A stretch of 64,000 bases of DNA from Saccharospirillum impatiens DSM 12546. Lineage in GTDB: Bacteria; Pseudomonadota; Gammaproteobacteria; Pseudomonadales; Natronospirillaceae. The position numbers and the translations under genes were made by a program. Numbering within the stretch: the first letter of the stretch is position 1; each line of letters starts with the position of its first letter. The notes under the pieces are model-generated. The model saw nothing but the letters and a program-made list of their open reading frames with translations. It ran no database searches and was not told where the DNA came from. Location: the NCBI RefSeq assembly GCF_000423605.1, contig NZ_AUIH01000010.1, positions 62,001 through 126,000 on the forward strand. The letters run 5' to 3'. Shown one piece after another: positions 8,603 through 17,950 of this stretch.

Positions 8603-9763
8603 ATGACAGCACACACTGACTTTGGTTTAAGCGATACCCAGATCATGATGCGCGATGCGGCGCGGGCCTTTGCCCGTGAGCGGCTGAAACCCAATTCGGC
8701 TGTCTGGGATAAGAGTGGTGAGCATCCGGTTGAGGTGATCCGGGAGATGGGTCAGCAGGGTTTTTATGGGCTGACCGTCCCTGAAGCCTTGGGGGGTGTT
8801 GACGCAGGTTATCTTACGTTGGCGCTGGTGGTTGAAGAAATTGCGAAGGGCGACGGCGCCTTGTCGACCATTACCTCGGTTATGAACTCAGTGGTGTGTG
8901 GGCCCTTGCTTGGCTATGGCTCAGAGCAACAGAAAAACGACTGGCTGGTGCCACTGGCCAGTGGTGAAAAACTGGGTGCGTTTTGTCTGACCGAACCGCA
9001 AGCCGGGTCGGATGCCGCCGCATTGAAAACCCGGGCGATTAAAACAGACTCCGGTTGGGTGTTGAACGGATCCAAACAGTTTATTACCAATGGCGCGATT
9101 GCCGACCTCGCCATCGTGTTTGCCGTGACCGATCCGGAAGCTGGTAAGAAAGGCATCAGTGCGTTTCTGGTGCCAACTGATTTGCCCGGCTATGAAGTCA
9201 GTCGGGTTGAAGAAAAAATGGGTCAGCGAGCGTCGGATACCGCGCAATTGACCTTTAATGATCTGGCATTGCCCGACGATGCGCTTTTGGGCAACGAAGG
9301 TCAGGGCTACTCGATTGCACTGGGGAATCTTGAAGGCGGTCGCATTGGCATTGCGGCCCAGTGTGTGGGCATGGCCCAGGCCGCGCATGAAGTCGCCTGT
9401 GCCTATGCGCGCGAACGAACCAGTTTTGGCGAACCGCTGATGACCTTTCAGGCCGTGAGTTTTCGACTGGCGAACATGGCAACGCAGATCGAAGCAGCGC
9501 GGCAACTGGTGTGGCACGCCGCGCGTTTGAAAGATGCCGGGCTGCCCTGCTTGCGCGAAGCCGCGATGGCCAAGGTGTTTGCCAGTGAGATGGCCGAAAA
9601 AGTCTGCTCCGATGCGCTGCAAACACTGGGCGGCTATGGTTACCTGAGTGACTTCCCATTGGAGCAAATCGCCCGGGATGTGAGAGTGACCAAAATTTAC
9701 GAAGGCACCAGCGACATTCAAAACCTAATCATTGTTCGATCCATAGAGGAGCGTGGCGCATGA
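8603..9763 (+). CDS. Acyl-CoA dehydrogenase (short-chain/branched type)
   Basis: 386 residues with the standard acyl-CoA dehydrogenase fold: [54 protein letters not shown]. The catalytic Glu sits in [10 protein letters not shown] near the C terminus, the usual short/medium-chain position, so it is not a second isovaleryl-CoA dehydrogenase. Embedded between liuA and liuB, it most likely serves another branched-chain acyl-CoA, such as 2-methylbutyryl- or isobutyryl-CoA, both products of the BKD complex encoded downstream. Its stop overlaps the liuB start (ATGA at 9760), so the two are translationally coupled. Confidence 0.92.
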   Translation: MTAHTDFGLSDTQIMMRDAARAFARERLKPNSAVWDKSGEHPVEVIREMGQQGFYGLTVPEALGGVDAGYLTLALVVEEIAKGDGALSTITSVMNSVVCGPLLGYGSEQQKNDWLVPLASGEKLGAFCLTEPQAGSDAAALKTRAIKTDSGWVLNGSKQFITNGAIADLAIVFAVTDPEAGKKGISAFLVPTDLPGYEVSRVEEKMGQRASDTAQLTFNDLALPDDALLGNEGQGYSIALGNLEGGRIGIAAQCVGMAQAAHEVACAYARERTSFGEPLMTFQAVSFRLANMATQIEAARQLVWHAARLKDAGLPCLREAAMAKVFASEMAEKVCSDALQTLGGYGYLSDFPLEQIARDVRVTKIYEGTSDIQNLIIVRSIEERGA

Positions 9764-11367
9764 GTCGGATTCAATCGCGCATTGACGTGCGCGGCGAACA
9801 GTTTCAACGACAGGATCGGGCGAACCGCGACCTGCGCGATCAGTTGCAGAAACGCCTGCATCAGGTTGAACTGGGCGGTGGCGAAGGGCCACGCGGCAAA
9901 CACCTGGCCCGCGGCAAGCGCCTGCCGCGTGAGCGCATTGAGCGCTTGCTGGATGCCGGCTCTCCCTTTCTGGAAATTGCGCCACTGGCCGCCTGGGGTT
10001 TATACGACAACGCCGTGCCCAGCGCCGGTGTGATCGCCGGGATTGGCCGGGTGGAAGGCATCGATTGCCTGATCGTCGCCAACGACGCTACCGTAAAAGG
10101 TGGCACCTATTACCCGATGACGGTTAAGAAACATTTGCGGGCCCAGGCCATCGCCGCTGAAAACCGTTTGCCGTGTATTTATCTCGTCGACAGTGGCGGT
10201 GCTTACTTGCCACTGCAGGATGAAGTGTTTCCGGATCGCGAACATTTCGGCCGTATCTTTTTTAATCAGGCCAATCTGTCAGCCCAGGGTATCCCCCAAC
10301 TGGCCGTGGTAATGGGGTCGTGCACTGCGGGGGGTGCTTATGTGCCTGCCATGTGTGATCAAAGCATCATCGTGCGCAATCAGGGCACGATTTTTCTGGG
10401 CGGCCCGCCGCTGGTGAAAGCCGCCACGGGCGAAGAAGTCTCGGCTGAAGATCTGGGTGGTGGCGATGTGCATGCGCGCACCAGTGGCGTGGCGGATTAT
10501 TTGGCCGACAACGACGATCACGCACTGGTGCAGGCGCGTCAAGCCGTGCGCCATTTTAACTGGCCCGACAAACCCGAGCGCGGTTTGCAACCGGCCGAGC
10601 CACCGGCCTACCCGGCCGATGAACTGTACGGCCTGATTCCCGACGATACCCGCACGCCGATTGATGCCCGCGAACTCATTGCCCGCATTGTTGATGGTTC
10701 CCGTCTCGATGAATTCAAAGCGCTGTATGGCACAACCCTGGTCTGTGGCTTTGCCCACATTGAAGGCCAGCCGGTTGGCATTCTCGCCAACAACGGCATT
10801 CTGTTTTCCGAGTCTGCGCTGAAGGGTGCGCATTTTATTGAACTGTGTAATCAGCGCGATATTCCACTGGTGTTTCTGCAGAATATCAGTGGATTTATGG
10901 TCGGCAAAAAATACGAAAACGGCGGCATTGCCAAAGACGGAGCCAAACTGGTCACCGCAGTGGCCTGCGCTAAAGTTCCCAAATACACCATCATCACTGG
11001 CGGCAGTTTTGGCGCCGGCAACTACGGCATGTGTGGTCGTGCCTACGACCCGAGATTCCTGTGGACCTGGCCCAATGCGCGCATTTCGGTCATGGGCGGT
11101 GAGCAGGCGGCCAACGTTCTGGCCACCGTAAAAGCCGATCAGAAAGCGGCAGCGGGTGAGCCGATGAGCGAAGCAGAATTGGCTGATTTCAAAGCCCCGA
11201 TTCAGGCGCAATACGACACCCAGGGCGACCCCTATTACGCAACTGGTCGCCTCTGGGACGACGGGATTATCGATCCGGCTGACACCCGGGCTGTTCTCGC
11301 CCTGGCGCTGTCGGCCAGTCGCAACGCACCGAGTGAACCGACACGCTATGGCGTGTTCAGGATGTAA
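9760..11367 (+). CDS. liuB: 3-methylcrotonyl-CoA carboxylase beta (carboxyltransferase) subunit
   Basis: 535 residues, the usual length for the carboxyltransferase subunit of methylcrotonyl-CoA carboxylase, which moves carboxyl from biotin to 3-methylcrotonyl-CoA. Landmarks are [72 protein letters not shown] and [20 protein letters not shown]. The context (liuA, liuC, liuD, liuE) separates it from propionyl-CoA and geranyl-CoA homologues. It is coupled to the preceding dehydrogenase by a 4-nt overlap and followed by repeat A2 before liuC. Confidence 0.95.
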   Translation: MSRIQSRIDVRGEQFQRQDRANRDLRDQLQKRLHQVELGGGEGPRGKHLARGKRLPRERIERLLDAGSPFLEIAPLAAWGLYDNAVPSAGVIAGIGRVEGIDCLIVANDATVKGGTYYPMTVKKHLRAQAIAAENRLPCIYLVDSGGAYLPLQDEVFPDREHFGRIFFNQANLSAQGIPQLAVVMGSCTAGGAYVPAMCDQSIIVRNQGTIFLGGPPLVKAATGEEVSAEDLGGGDVHARTSGVADYLADNDDHALVQARQAVRHFNWPDKPERGLQPAEPPAYPADELYGLIPDDTRTPIDARELIARIVDGSRLDEFKALYGTTLVCGFAHIEGQPVGILANNGILFSESALKGAHFIELCNQRDIPLVFLQNISGFMVGKKYENGGIAKDGAKLVTAVACAKVPKYTIITGGSFGAGNYGMCGRAYDPRFLWTWPNARISVMGGEQAANVLATVKADQKAAAGEPMSEAELADFKAPIQAQYDTQGDPYYATGRLWDDGIIDPADTRAVLALALSASRNAPSEPTRYGVFRM

Positions 11368-11412
11368 CTGACGCGAGTTTTGGAGTTTCAATTGGTGATG
11401 TACCAGGAGTCC

Positions 11413-11525
11413 GTGCCAGACGCCGGGTGTGCCTCTCCGGGGTCGGCGTGAACCCTTCCATGGGGCCTAGACCGCAACATCCATGTTGCGGACTTCCCCG
11501 GATAGGCACACCCGGCATCTGGCAC
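11413..11525 (-). repeat. A-type dispersed palindromic element, copy A2
   Basis: Reverse orientation. Outer arms start with GTGCCAGACGCCGGGTGTG and end with CACACCCGGCATCTGGCAC. Inner hairpins are CGCAACATCCATGTTGCG and CCTTCCATGGGG. It lies inside the liu operon between liuB and liuC, so any liuB-liuC read-through transcript must contain it. Confidence 0.9.
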
Positions 11526-11573
11526 TCAGCTATTAGCCAACTCTGAACCCCGAAGGATGAAACAGGAGTCGTT

Positions 11574-12359
11574 ATGCAGGCATTAACTGTTCGACAGGAA
11601 GGCGTCATTGCCTACCTGACATTGAACCGGCCCGAGGTTCGTAATGCCTTCGGCGCGGAACTGATTGCTGAACTGACTCACCAGGTAAAAACGCTGGATG
11701 CAGATTCGTCGGTGCGTGTGCTGGTATTGCAGGCCGAAGGCAAACACTTCAGTGCCGGGGCGGATTTGAACTGGATGCGGGCCATGAAAGACCGCACCGA
11801 AACCGAGAACCGGGACGATGCCCGCAAACTCGCCACCCTGATGCAAACACTCGATACCTGCAGCAAACCCCTGGTGGGCGTTACCCAGGGAGCGGCCATG
11901 GGGGGCGGTGTGGGTTTGCTCGCCTGTTGCGACATTGTGCTGGCGACCAAGAACGCCTTTTTTGCGTTAAGTGAAGTGCGACTCGGCCTCACACCAGCAA
12001 CGATTTCGCCCTTCGTGGTCAGAGCCATGGGTGCCCGCCAGGCGCGTCGTTATTTTCAGACCGGCGAACGGTTTACCGCGCAGCAAGCGAGTGCGATGGG
12101 GCTGGTGCACGAAGTGATTGATGAAGAAGATCTGGCCGCAGAGCTAAGTCGACTGCTGAGTGACTTGACCGCCGGTGGCCCCGAAGCGCAGGCGATGGCG
12201 AAGACTCTGGTCAAAGACGTTGCCCAGCGCCCGGTAGATGATTGGCTGATGGACGAACTGGCCGAGCGCATCGGGCGACAGCGCGTTGGTGCTGAAGGTC
12301 AGGAAGGGCTCACCGCCTTTCTCGACAAGCGTAATCCAAACTGGATAGAACCCTCATGA
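11574..12359 (+). CDS. liuC: Methylglutaconyl-CoA hydratase (crotonase family)
   Basis: 261-residue crotonase-fold enzyme predicted to hydrate 3-methylglutaconyl-CoA to HMG-CoA. It has the acyl-CoA/ADP loop HFSAGADLNWMR (residues about 61-72), the oxyanion-hole GAAMGGGVGLLACCDIVLA, and Glu in FFALSEVRLGLTPATISPFV. The assignment rests on position between the two carboxylase subunit genes and before HMG-CoA lyase, the normal liu order. The stop overlaps the liuD ATG by 4 nt. Confidence 0.92.
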   Translation: MQALTVRQEGVIAYLTLNRPEVRNAFGAELIAELTHQVKTLDADSSVRVLVLQAEGKHFSAGADLNWMRAMKDRTETENRDDARKLATLMQTLDTCSKPLVGVTQGAAMGGGVGLLACCDIVLATKNAFFALSEVRLGLTPATISPFVVRAMGARQARRYFQTGERFTAQQASAMGLVHEVIDEEDLAAELSRLLSDLTAGGPEAQAMAKTLVKDVAQRPVDDWLMDELAERIGRQRVGAEGQEGLTAFLDKRNPNWIEPS

Positions 12360-14341
12360 AACGCATACACCGATTATTGATTGCCAACAGGGGTGAAATT
12401 GCCCGCCGCATACAACGCAGCGCTCGCGCCCTGGGCATAGAAACCGTCGCCGTCTATTCCGAGGCCGATCACAACGCCTTGCACGTGCGCGAGGCCGATC
12501 AGGCGATTTGCCTGGGCGGCGCCACGGCAAGCCAAAGCTACTTGAATCGCGATGCCTTGCTGGCTGCGATGCGAGATACCGGAGCCGATGCACTGCACCC
12601 GGGCTATGGCTTTTTATCGGAAGATGCCAACTTTGCAGAAGCCGTGATCGACGCCGGTTTTATCTGGGTGGGTCCACCGCCAGAGGCGATGCGATCCATG
12701 GCCTCAAAAGCCGCCGCCAAGCAAACACTGGAACCACGCGGGGTACCCATGATCCCCGGTTACCATGGCGATGATCAGAGCGATGAGCGCCTGCTGGCCG
12801 AAGCCGAAACCATCGGTTTCCCGTTGTTGGTCAAAGCCTCGGCCGGGGGCGGTGGCAAGGGCATGCGCGTGGTTGAACGCCTCGATCAGGTGGCTGATGC
12901 CCTGGCCAGTGCCCGCCGTGAAGCACGCAATGCCTTTGGTGATGACCGCTTGTTGCTGGAGCGTTATCTGGTTAACCCGCGGCATGTGGAAGTGCAGGTC
13001 ATGGCCGACCAGCATGGGGCTGTGTGGTCTCTGTTTGAACGCGATTGTTCGCTGCAGCGGCGCCACCAGAAAGTGGTCGAAGAAGCACCTGCGCCCGCGC
13101 TTGATGACGACACCCGCACGGCCATGTGGAAGGCTGCAGAGATCGCAGCAGCCAGCATTGGGTATGTGGGCGCCGGTACCGTGGAATACATTGTTGATGC
13201 CAGCGGCGACTTTTTCTTTCTGGAAATGAATACCCGGCTGCAAGTCGAACACCCGGTTACCGAATGCATTACCGGGCTTGATCTGGTCGCGTTGCAGCTG
13301 CGCGTTGCCGAAGGTGAGTCTTTACCGGCAGAGCGCCCGGCTGAGCCTGTCGGTCATGCCTTTGAAGTGCGACTCTACGCCGAAGACCCGGAACAGGACT
13401 TCCGCCCGACAACGGGCATGCTGAGTCAGGTGGTATGGCCACAAGGGCCAGGCGTGCGAGTCGACACCGGTGTGGAAAGCGGCAGTGAAATCTCGCCCTT
13501 CTATGACCCGATGCTGGCCAAGCTGATCGTGCACGGCGCTGACCGACGCGAAGCGCTGGCCAGGTTGAACCGGGCGCTGGCCGATACCCGGCTGGCTGGC
13601 CTCACCACCAACCTGAACTTTCTGCGCCGACTCTGCGCCGCGCCCGATCTGGCCGAGTTCACTATTCACACCCACTGGATCGAGACGCATCGCGATCAGT
13701 GGGAAACCCGGGCGGAGCAACCCGCTTGCTGGTCTGCCCTGGCGGCCAGCGCAATTCAACACACGCTGGACTCGGGCCATGCAGACCCCTGGCAGAAACT
13801 CTCGGGCTGGCGACGGTTTCAACAACGGCGTTGGCTGTATAACCGCAGCGAGACGGAGCAATGTGTGGTCACTGAGCACCAAGGCGTCTGGCAAGCGCAT
13901 TGTGGAACCGAGACGCTGACGCTCAGTGACGTCACCGTCGAATCGTTGGGTGCCGGGCATTATCGGGTACACGGCCGCGCCGGTCAGCGTCGCCGCCAGT
14001 TGGATGCCTGGCCACAGGCTGGTGGAATCGAAGTTGACGATGGTCACAGCCGATGGCTTCAGCTCTGGTGGCAGGCCGAGGCCGCCCATGAGGATGGCGC
14101 GGGCGGCGATGGCCTGGTGAAAGCGCTGATGCCGGGTACGGTGACGGCGATTCATCAAACCACCGGTACCCGGGTGAAGCGTGGCGATAAAATACTGTCG
14201 ATGGAAGCCATGAAAATGGAAACCACTCTGACGGCACCCACAGATGGCACTCTGGTGCAGTGCTCGCTCTCAGTGGGTGACCGGGTCGACGATGGTCAGG
14301 TCGTTTTTGTGGTGGAAGCCGACGAGGAGGATGCCGCATGA
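12356..14341 (+). CDS. liuD: 3-methylcrotonyl-CoA carboxylase alpha (biotin) subunit
   Basis: 661 residues. N-terminal biotin carboxylase: LLIANRGEIARRI at residue 5, ATP-grasp loop KASAGGGGKGMRVVE, and EMNTRLQVEHPVTE. A linker follows, then a C-terminal biotinyl domain whose EAMKMETTL carries the lysine to be biotinylated (near residue 620). It carboxylates biotin with ATP and bicarbonate and works with LiuB. It overlaps liuC and liuE by 4 nt on either side, a tight translational unit. Confidence 0.96.
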   Translation: MKRIHRLLIANRGEIARRIQRSARALGIETVAVYSEADHNALHVREADQAICLGGATASQSYLNRDALLAAMRDTGADALHPGYGFLSEDANFAEAVIDAGFIWVGPPPEAMRSMASKAAAKQTLEPRGVPMIPGYHGDDQSDERLLAEAETIGFPLLVKASAGGGGKGMRVVERLDQVADALASARREARNAFGDDRLLLERYLVNPRHVEVQVMADQHGAVWSLFERDCSLQRRHQKVVEEAPAPALDDDTRTAMWKAAEIAAASIGYVGAGTVEYIVDASGDFFFLEMNTRLQVEHPVTECITGLDLVALQLRVAEGESLPAERPAEPVGHAFEVRLYAEDPEQDFRPTTGMLSQVVWPQGPGVRVDTGVESGSEISPFYDPMLAKLIVHGADRREALARLNRALADTRLAGLTTNLNFLRRLCAAPDLAEFTIHTHWIETHRDQWETRAEQPACWSALAASAIQHTLDSGHADPWQKLSGWRRFQQRRWLYNRSETEQCVVTEHQGVWQAHCGTETLTLSDVTVESLGAGHYRVHGRAGQRRRQLDAWPQAGGIEVDDGHSRWLQLWWQAEAAHEDGAGGDGLVKALMPGTVTAIHQTTGTRVKRGDKILSMEAMKMETTLTAPTDGTLVQCSLSVGDRVDDGQVVFVVEADEEDAA

Positions 14342-15228
14342 GTCGTCCAGCCGTAAATCTGGTGGAAGTGGGCCCACGCGATGGCCTGCAAAACGAAGCG
14401 ACGCCGTTATCGGTTGCAGACCGGCTGACCCTGATCCGGAAATTGGTCGATGCGGGCCTGACAACGGTGGAGGCTGGCAGTTTTGTCTCACCCAAGTGGG
14501 TGCCGCAGATGACGGGTACAGACCAGGTATTGGCCGGGCTCGACCTCAATGATGTCGAGCGCTACCCGGTACTGGTCCCCAACCTGAAAGGCTGGGAAGC
14601 AGCGCAGGCCTGCGGTGCCAGAGACATCGCGATCTTCGGTGCCGCCAGCGAAACCTTCAGCCAAAAGAATATAAACTGTTCAATCAAAGAAAGCCTTGAG
14701 CGGTTCAGGCCGGTCGCTGAACAGGCGTTGGCGGCAGACGTTCGAGTACGCGGTTACGTCAGTTGCCTGGTCGCCTGCCCCTACGAGGGCGAAATCACCC
14801 CGGCTCAGGTACTCCCGGTCGTACGCGCTTTGTTCGACATGGGCTGCTATGAGGTAAGCCTGGGCGACACCATCGGCCGCGGCACACCCCGCCAGATAAA
14901 AGCCGTATTGTCGGCGTTGCTCGCCGAACACGATGCGGATCAACTGGCCCTGCACTGCCACGATACTTACGGCATGGCTGCCGCTAACATCATGGCCGGT
15001 CTGGACTTGGGCATCCGAACCTTCGACAGCAGTGTCGGCGGTGCCGGCGGCTGCCCCTATGCCCCCGGAGCCAGCGGCAATGTCGCCACCGAAGAAGTGG
15101 TCTACCTCCTTGAAAACGAAGGCTTCGACACCGGTGTTGACCTTAAGGAACTGGCGGCGACGGGCAGGTGGTTATTCGAAAAGCTGGGCAAGCCGGTGCC
15201 CTCCAAGGTTAACCAGGCTATGAGTTGA
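14338..15228 (+). CDS. liuE: Hydroxymethylglutaryl-CoA lyase
   Basis: 296-residue TIM-barrel enzyme that splits HMG-CoA to acetoacetate and acetyl-CoA, the last step of the leucine pathway. It shows the N-terminal GPRDGLQNE motif, the metal-binding HCHDTYGMA, and the catalytic-Cys loop GGAGGCPYAPGASGNVATE. Start ATG 14338 overlaps the liuD stop. A 570-nt gap with two dispersed repeats separates it from the bkd genes, which may therefore have their own promoter. Confidence 0.95.
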   Translation: MSRPAVNLVEVGPRDGLQNEATPLSVADRLTLIRKLVDAGLTTVEAGSFVSPKWVPQMTGTDQVLAGLDLNDVERYPVLVPNLKGWEAAQACGARDIAIFGAASETFSQKNINCSIKESLERFRPVAEQALAADVRVRGYVSCLVACPYEGEITPAQVLPVVRALFDMGCYEVSLGDTIGRGTPRQIKAVLSALLAEHDADQLALHCHDTYGMAAANIMAGLDLGIRTFDSSVGGAGGCPYAPGASGNVATEEVVYLLENEGFDTGVDLKELAATGRWLFEKLGKPVPSKVNQAMS

Positions 15229-15268
15229 GTTCTTTGGCAAGTTGTATAGCTGCCTGGGAGGTTGGGTG

Positions 15269-15377
15269 GGGAGTGTCGGGTATACCTTTTAAGGGCACGC
15301 CGTAAACCCGTCCATGGGGGCTCGGAGACCGCATCCATGCGGTCTAACGGCCCATAAAAGGTATACCCGACACTCCC
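15269..15377 (-). repeat. A-type dispersed palindromic element, copy A3 (GGCACGCCGTAAA subtype)
   Basis: Outer stem GGGAGTGTCGGGTATACCTT pairs with the complementary right arm (AAGGTATACCCGACACTCCC). Inner hairpins are GTCCATGGGGGC and ACCGCATCCATGCGGT. It has the core variant (GGCACGCCGTAAACCC, TCTAACGGCCC) instead of the common CCGGGG core. Confidence 0.88.
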
Positions 15378-15494
15378 TTGCGCTTTCCATGGTTGCAAGT
15401 ATGAAAAGGAACGATCAGTAGTGCCAAACTGAGCGCACTGATGAAGATAATTTGCGATTCAGAATTGGTGTTGGGATTAACCACCTCAGACCAG

Positions 15495-15607
15495 CGATGG
15501 GTGTCGGGTGCAGCCTTGGCGGGGCGTCGGTCACCATGGATGGTGACCGCCGAGCTTACACGGACGTATTTACAGCGACCCGCCAAGGCTGTACCCGGCG
15601 CCCATCG
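15495..15607 (-). repeat. B-type dispersed palindromic element, copy B2
   Basis: Reverse orientation. The outer stem begins CGATGGGTG and ends CGCCCATCG, continuing as CCTTGGCGG with CCGCCAAGG. The conserved strand reads CCGAGCTTACACGGACG, the complement of the B1 strand. The hairpin is GGTCACCATGGATGGTGACC. A-type copy A3 lies 117 nt upstream, so A- and B-types are neighbours here as at 8.1-8.5 kb and 52.5-52.8 kb. Confidence 0.88.
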
Positions 15608-15798
15608 CGGCCCAAAGCCACAACCGTAAACCCAGCCCAACAGGGTGACCCGCGGCAGAAACACAGCGGTGGCTGCCAACTAAACGATTAGCCCCTAAGC
15701 TAACAGGGACCGGGGTGATCCTCCGGGGCCAAGAATGATTTGAACCGGGAGCGCCCAAAAGGCGGTCTGAACGATTAACAAGAACAGGAACGGGTCCT

Positions 15799-16965
15799 AT
15801 GAGTAAAAGCATCCATAAGCCGGGCTTTGTGCTGGGTGATGCCCTCGATATCCCCACATTTAAAGTGTTGAAGCAGGACGGTACGCTGTACAAAGGCGCG
15901 CAGGAACCTGAATTCGACAAAGAGATGGCGTTAAAACTGTATGACGATCTGGTGTTTATCCGTGTACTGGATGAACGCATGGTCGGTGCGCAGCGTCAGG
16001 GTCGAATTCCGTTTTATCTGGCCTCTTTGGGCGAAGAGGCGGCGAGCGTTGGCAGTGCCGGTGCTCTGAAGCCTCAGGATATGATCTTTGCGCAGTATCG
16101 GGAGCAGGGGGCGTTGCGCCACCGCGGCTTTACCGTCGACCAGTTTATGGATCAGTGTTTTTCCAACGACCGCGATCTGGGCAAGGGCCGTCAGATGCCG
16201 ATTCATTACGGCAGCAAAGCGCTCAATTACAACACCATTTCATCGCCGCTGGGCACCCAGATTCCGCAGGCCGCCGGTTATGCCTATGGTCAAAAACTGG
16301 ATGGGCTCGACGCCTGTACTATCTGCTATTTTGGCGAAGGCGCCGCCAGTGAAGGTGACTTCCACGCCGGCTTGAACATGGCCGCCGTGTTGAAATGCCC
16401 GACCATCTTTTTATGCCGCAACAATGGCTATGCGATTTCCACACCCTCTGCCGAACAGTTCAGTGGCGACGGCGTTGCCTCGCGCGGTATTGGCTATGGT
16501 ATTGCGACACTGCGTGTCGATGGTAACGATTTGCTGGCGGTTTACGCGGCCACGGCGGCGGCTCGGGCTTACGCGCTGGAGCATAATGCACCCGTGTTGA
16601 TCGAAGCGATGTCCTATCGGCTGGGGGCACATTCGACCTCCGATGACCCAACCGGCTATCGCTCCAAAGACGAAGAAGCCCAGTGGGCCAAGAAAGATCC
16701 AATCTTGCGTTACAAACACTGGCTGACCCAAAAAGACTGGTGGAGTGATGAGCAGGAAAAAACCCTCTACGCAGAACACCGGGCGAATATTCTGGCGGCG
16801 ATGAAAGCGGCCGAGAAGCGGCCGGTGCCGACCATCGATCATCTGATCACCGATGTTTACGACGAACCGACGCCGCACCTGCGCCAGCAACTGAAACAGC
16901 TGAAAGCACACATGCGCAAGTATCCAGAGCAGTATCCGAAAACATCCGGGAGGTTGGACGCATGA
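15799..16965 (+). CDS. bkdA1: Branched-chain 2-oxoacid dehydrogenase E1 alpha subunit
   Basis: 388 residues, thiamine-diphosphate-binding alpha chain of the BKD complex, which oxidatively decarboxylates the keto acids of leucine, isoleucine and valine. Diagnostic features are GARRQGR-like [21 protein letters not shown], the TPP motif [19 protein letters not shown] through NNGYAISTP, and the phosphorylation-loop region [16 protein letters not shown]. The length fits bacterial BkdA1. It overlaps the E1 beta start by 4 nt. The liu cluster upstream consumes one of its products, isovaleryl-CoA. Confidence 0.94.
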   Translation: MSKSIHKPGFVLGDALDIPTFKVLKQDGTLYKGAQEPEFDKEMALKLYDDLVFIRVLDERMVGAQRQGRIPFYLASLGEEAASVGSAGALKPQDMIFAQYREQGALRHRGFTVDQFMDQCFSNDRDLGKGRQMPIHYGSKALNYNTISSPLGTQIPQAAGYAYGQKLDGLDACTICYFGEGAASEGDFHAGLNMAAVLKCPTIFLCRNNGYAISTPSAEQFSGDGVASRGIGYGIATLRVDGNDLLAVYAATAAARAYALEHNAPVLIEAMSYRLGAHSTSDDPTGYRSKDEEAQWAKKDPILRYKHWLTQKDWWSDEQEKTLYAEHRANILAAMKAAEKRPVPTIDHLITDVYDEPTPHLRQQLKQLKAHMRKYPEQYPKTSGRLDA

Positions 16966-17939
16966 GTCAGATGAACCTGTTGCAAGCGATTAACAACGCC
17001 CTGATCACCGCCATGAAACAAGACGACAAAGTCGTCTGCTTTGGTGAAGACGTAGGGCATTTCGGGGGCGTCTTCCGGGCAACCAGTAATCTGCAGGAAA
17101 GCTTTGGCCGGGCCCGGTGTTTCAACACTCCGCTGACGGAGCAAGGCATCATCGGGTTTGCCAATGGCCTTGCCTCGCAAGGGCATAAAGCCGTGGCTGA
17201 AATCCAGTTCAGCGATTACATTTTTCCCGCGTTCGACCAAATTGTGAATGAGACGGCCAAGTTTCGGTATCGCAGTGGTAACGAATTTAATGTGGGCGGC
17301 CTGACCATTCGTACGCCTTACGGTGGTGGCATACGCGGCGGTCATTATCACTCGCAAAGCCCGGAAGCCTATTTTGCGCACACGCCCGGCCTCAAGGTTG
17401 TGGTTCCGCGCAACCCGCACCAGGCCAAAGGTCTGTTGCTGGCCTCGATTCGCGACGATAACCCGGTGCTCTTTTTTGAGCCAAAGCGGCTCTATCGTGC
17501 CTCGGTGGGCAATGTTCCTGAAGAAGATTATGAACTGCCCATTGGCGTCGCCGAAATCGTGCGCGAAGGGCGCGATTGCACCGTGTTGGCTTGGGGTGCG
17601 CAAATGGAAGTCGCCAGCAAAGCGGCTGAACGCGCTGCCAAAGAAGGCATCGAGTGTGAAGTGATCGACTTGCGCACCATTCTGCCCTGGGATGTCGATA
17701 CCGTAATTGCCTCGGTGAAGAAAACCGGCCGCCTGGTCGTCACCCACGAAGCCCCGCTGACCAGTGGCTTTGGCGCCGAAATCGCCGCCACGGTTCAGGA
17801 GCAAGCATTTTTGCATCTGGAAGCGCCGGTCAGTCGCGTCTGCGGGCTGGATGTGCCATACCCGCTGTCGCATGAGGCTGAATACATGCCGGATGAAACC
17901 AAAGTGTTCGAAGCCATTCACACCACGATGAATTACTAA
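16962..17939 (+). CDS. bkdA2: Branched-chain 2-oxoacid dehydrogenase E1 beta subunit
   Basis: 325 residues, the beta chain that pairs with BkdA1 to complete the thiamine diphosphate site. It contains [18 protein letters not shown], the TPP-interacting [16 protein letters not shown], the conserved [20 protein letters not shown], and a C-terminal transketolase domain ([11 protein letters not shown]). Its start overlaps the alpha gene and it ends 11 nt before the E2 start, with AGGAGCAGG as that gene's ribosome binding site. Confidence 0.94.
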   Translation: MSQMNLLQAINNALITAMKQDDKVVCFGEDVGHFGGVFRATSNLQESFGRARCFNTPLTEQGIIGFANGLASQGHKAVAEIQFSDYIFPAFDQIVNETAKFRYRSGNEFNVGGLTIRTPYGGGIRGGHYHSQSPEAYFAHTPGLKVVVPRNPHQAKGLLLASIRDDNPVLFFEPKRLYRASVGNVPEEDYELPIGVAEIVREGRDCTVLAWGAQMEVASKAAERAAKEGIECEVIDLRTILPWDVDTVIASVKKTGRLVVTHEAPLTSGFGAEIAATVQEQAFLHLEAPVSRVCGLDVPYPLSHEAEYMPDETKVFEAIHTTMNY

Positions 17940-17950
17940 GGAGCAGGACC

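Noticed and set aside
9763-11391. Long minus-strand frames over liuB
   Set aside because: Antisense to a clear carboxyltransferase gene; no recognisable product.
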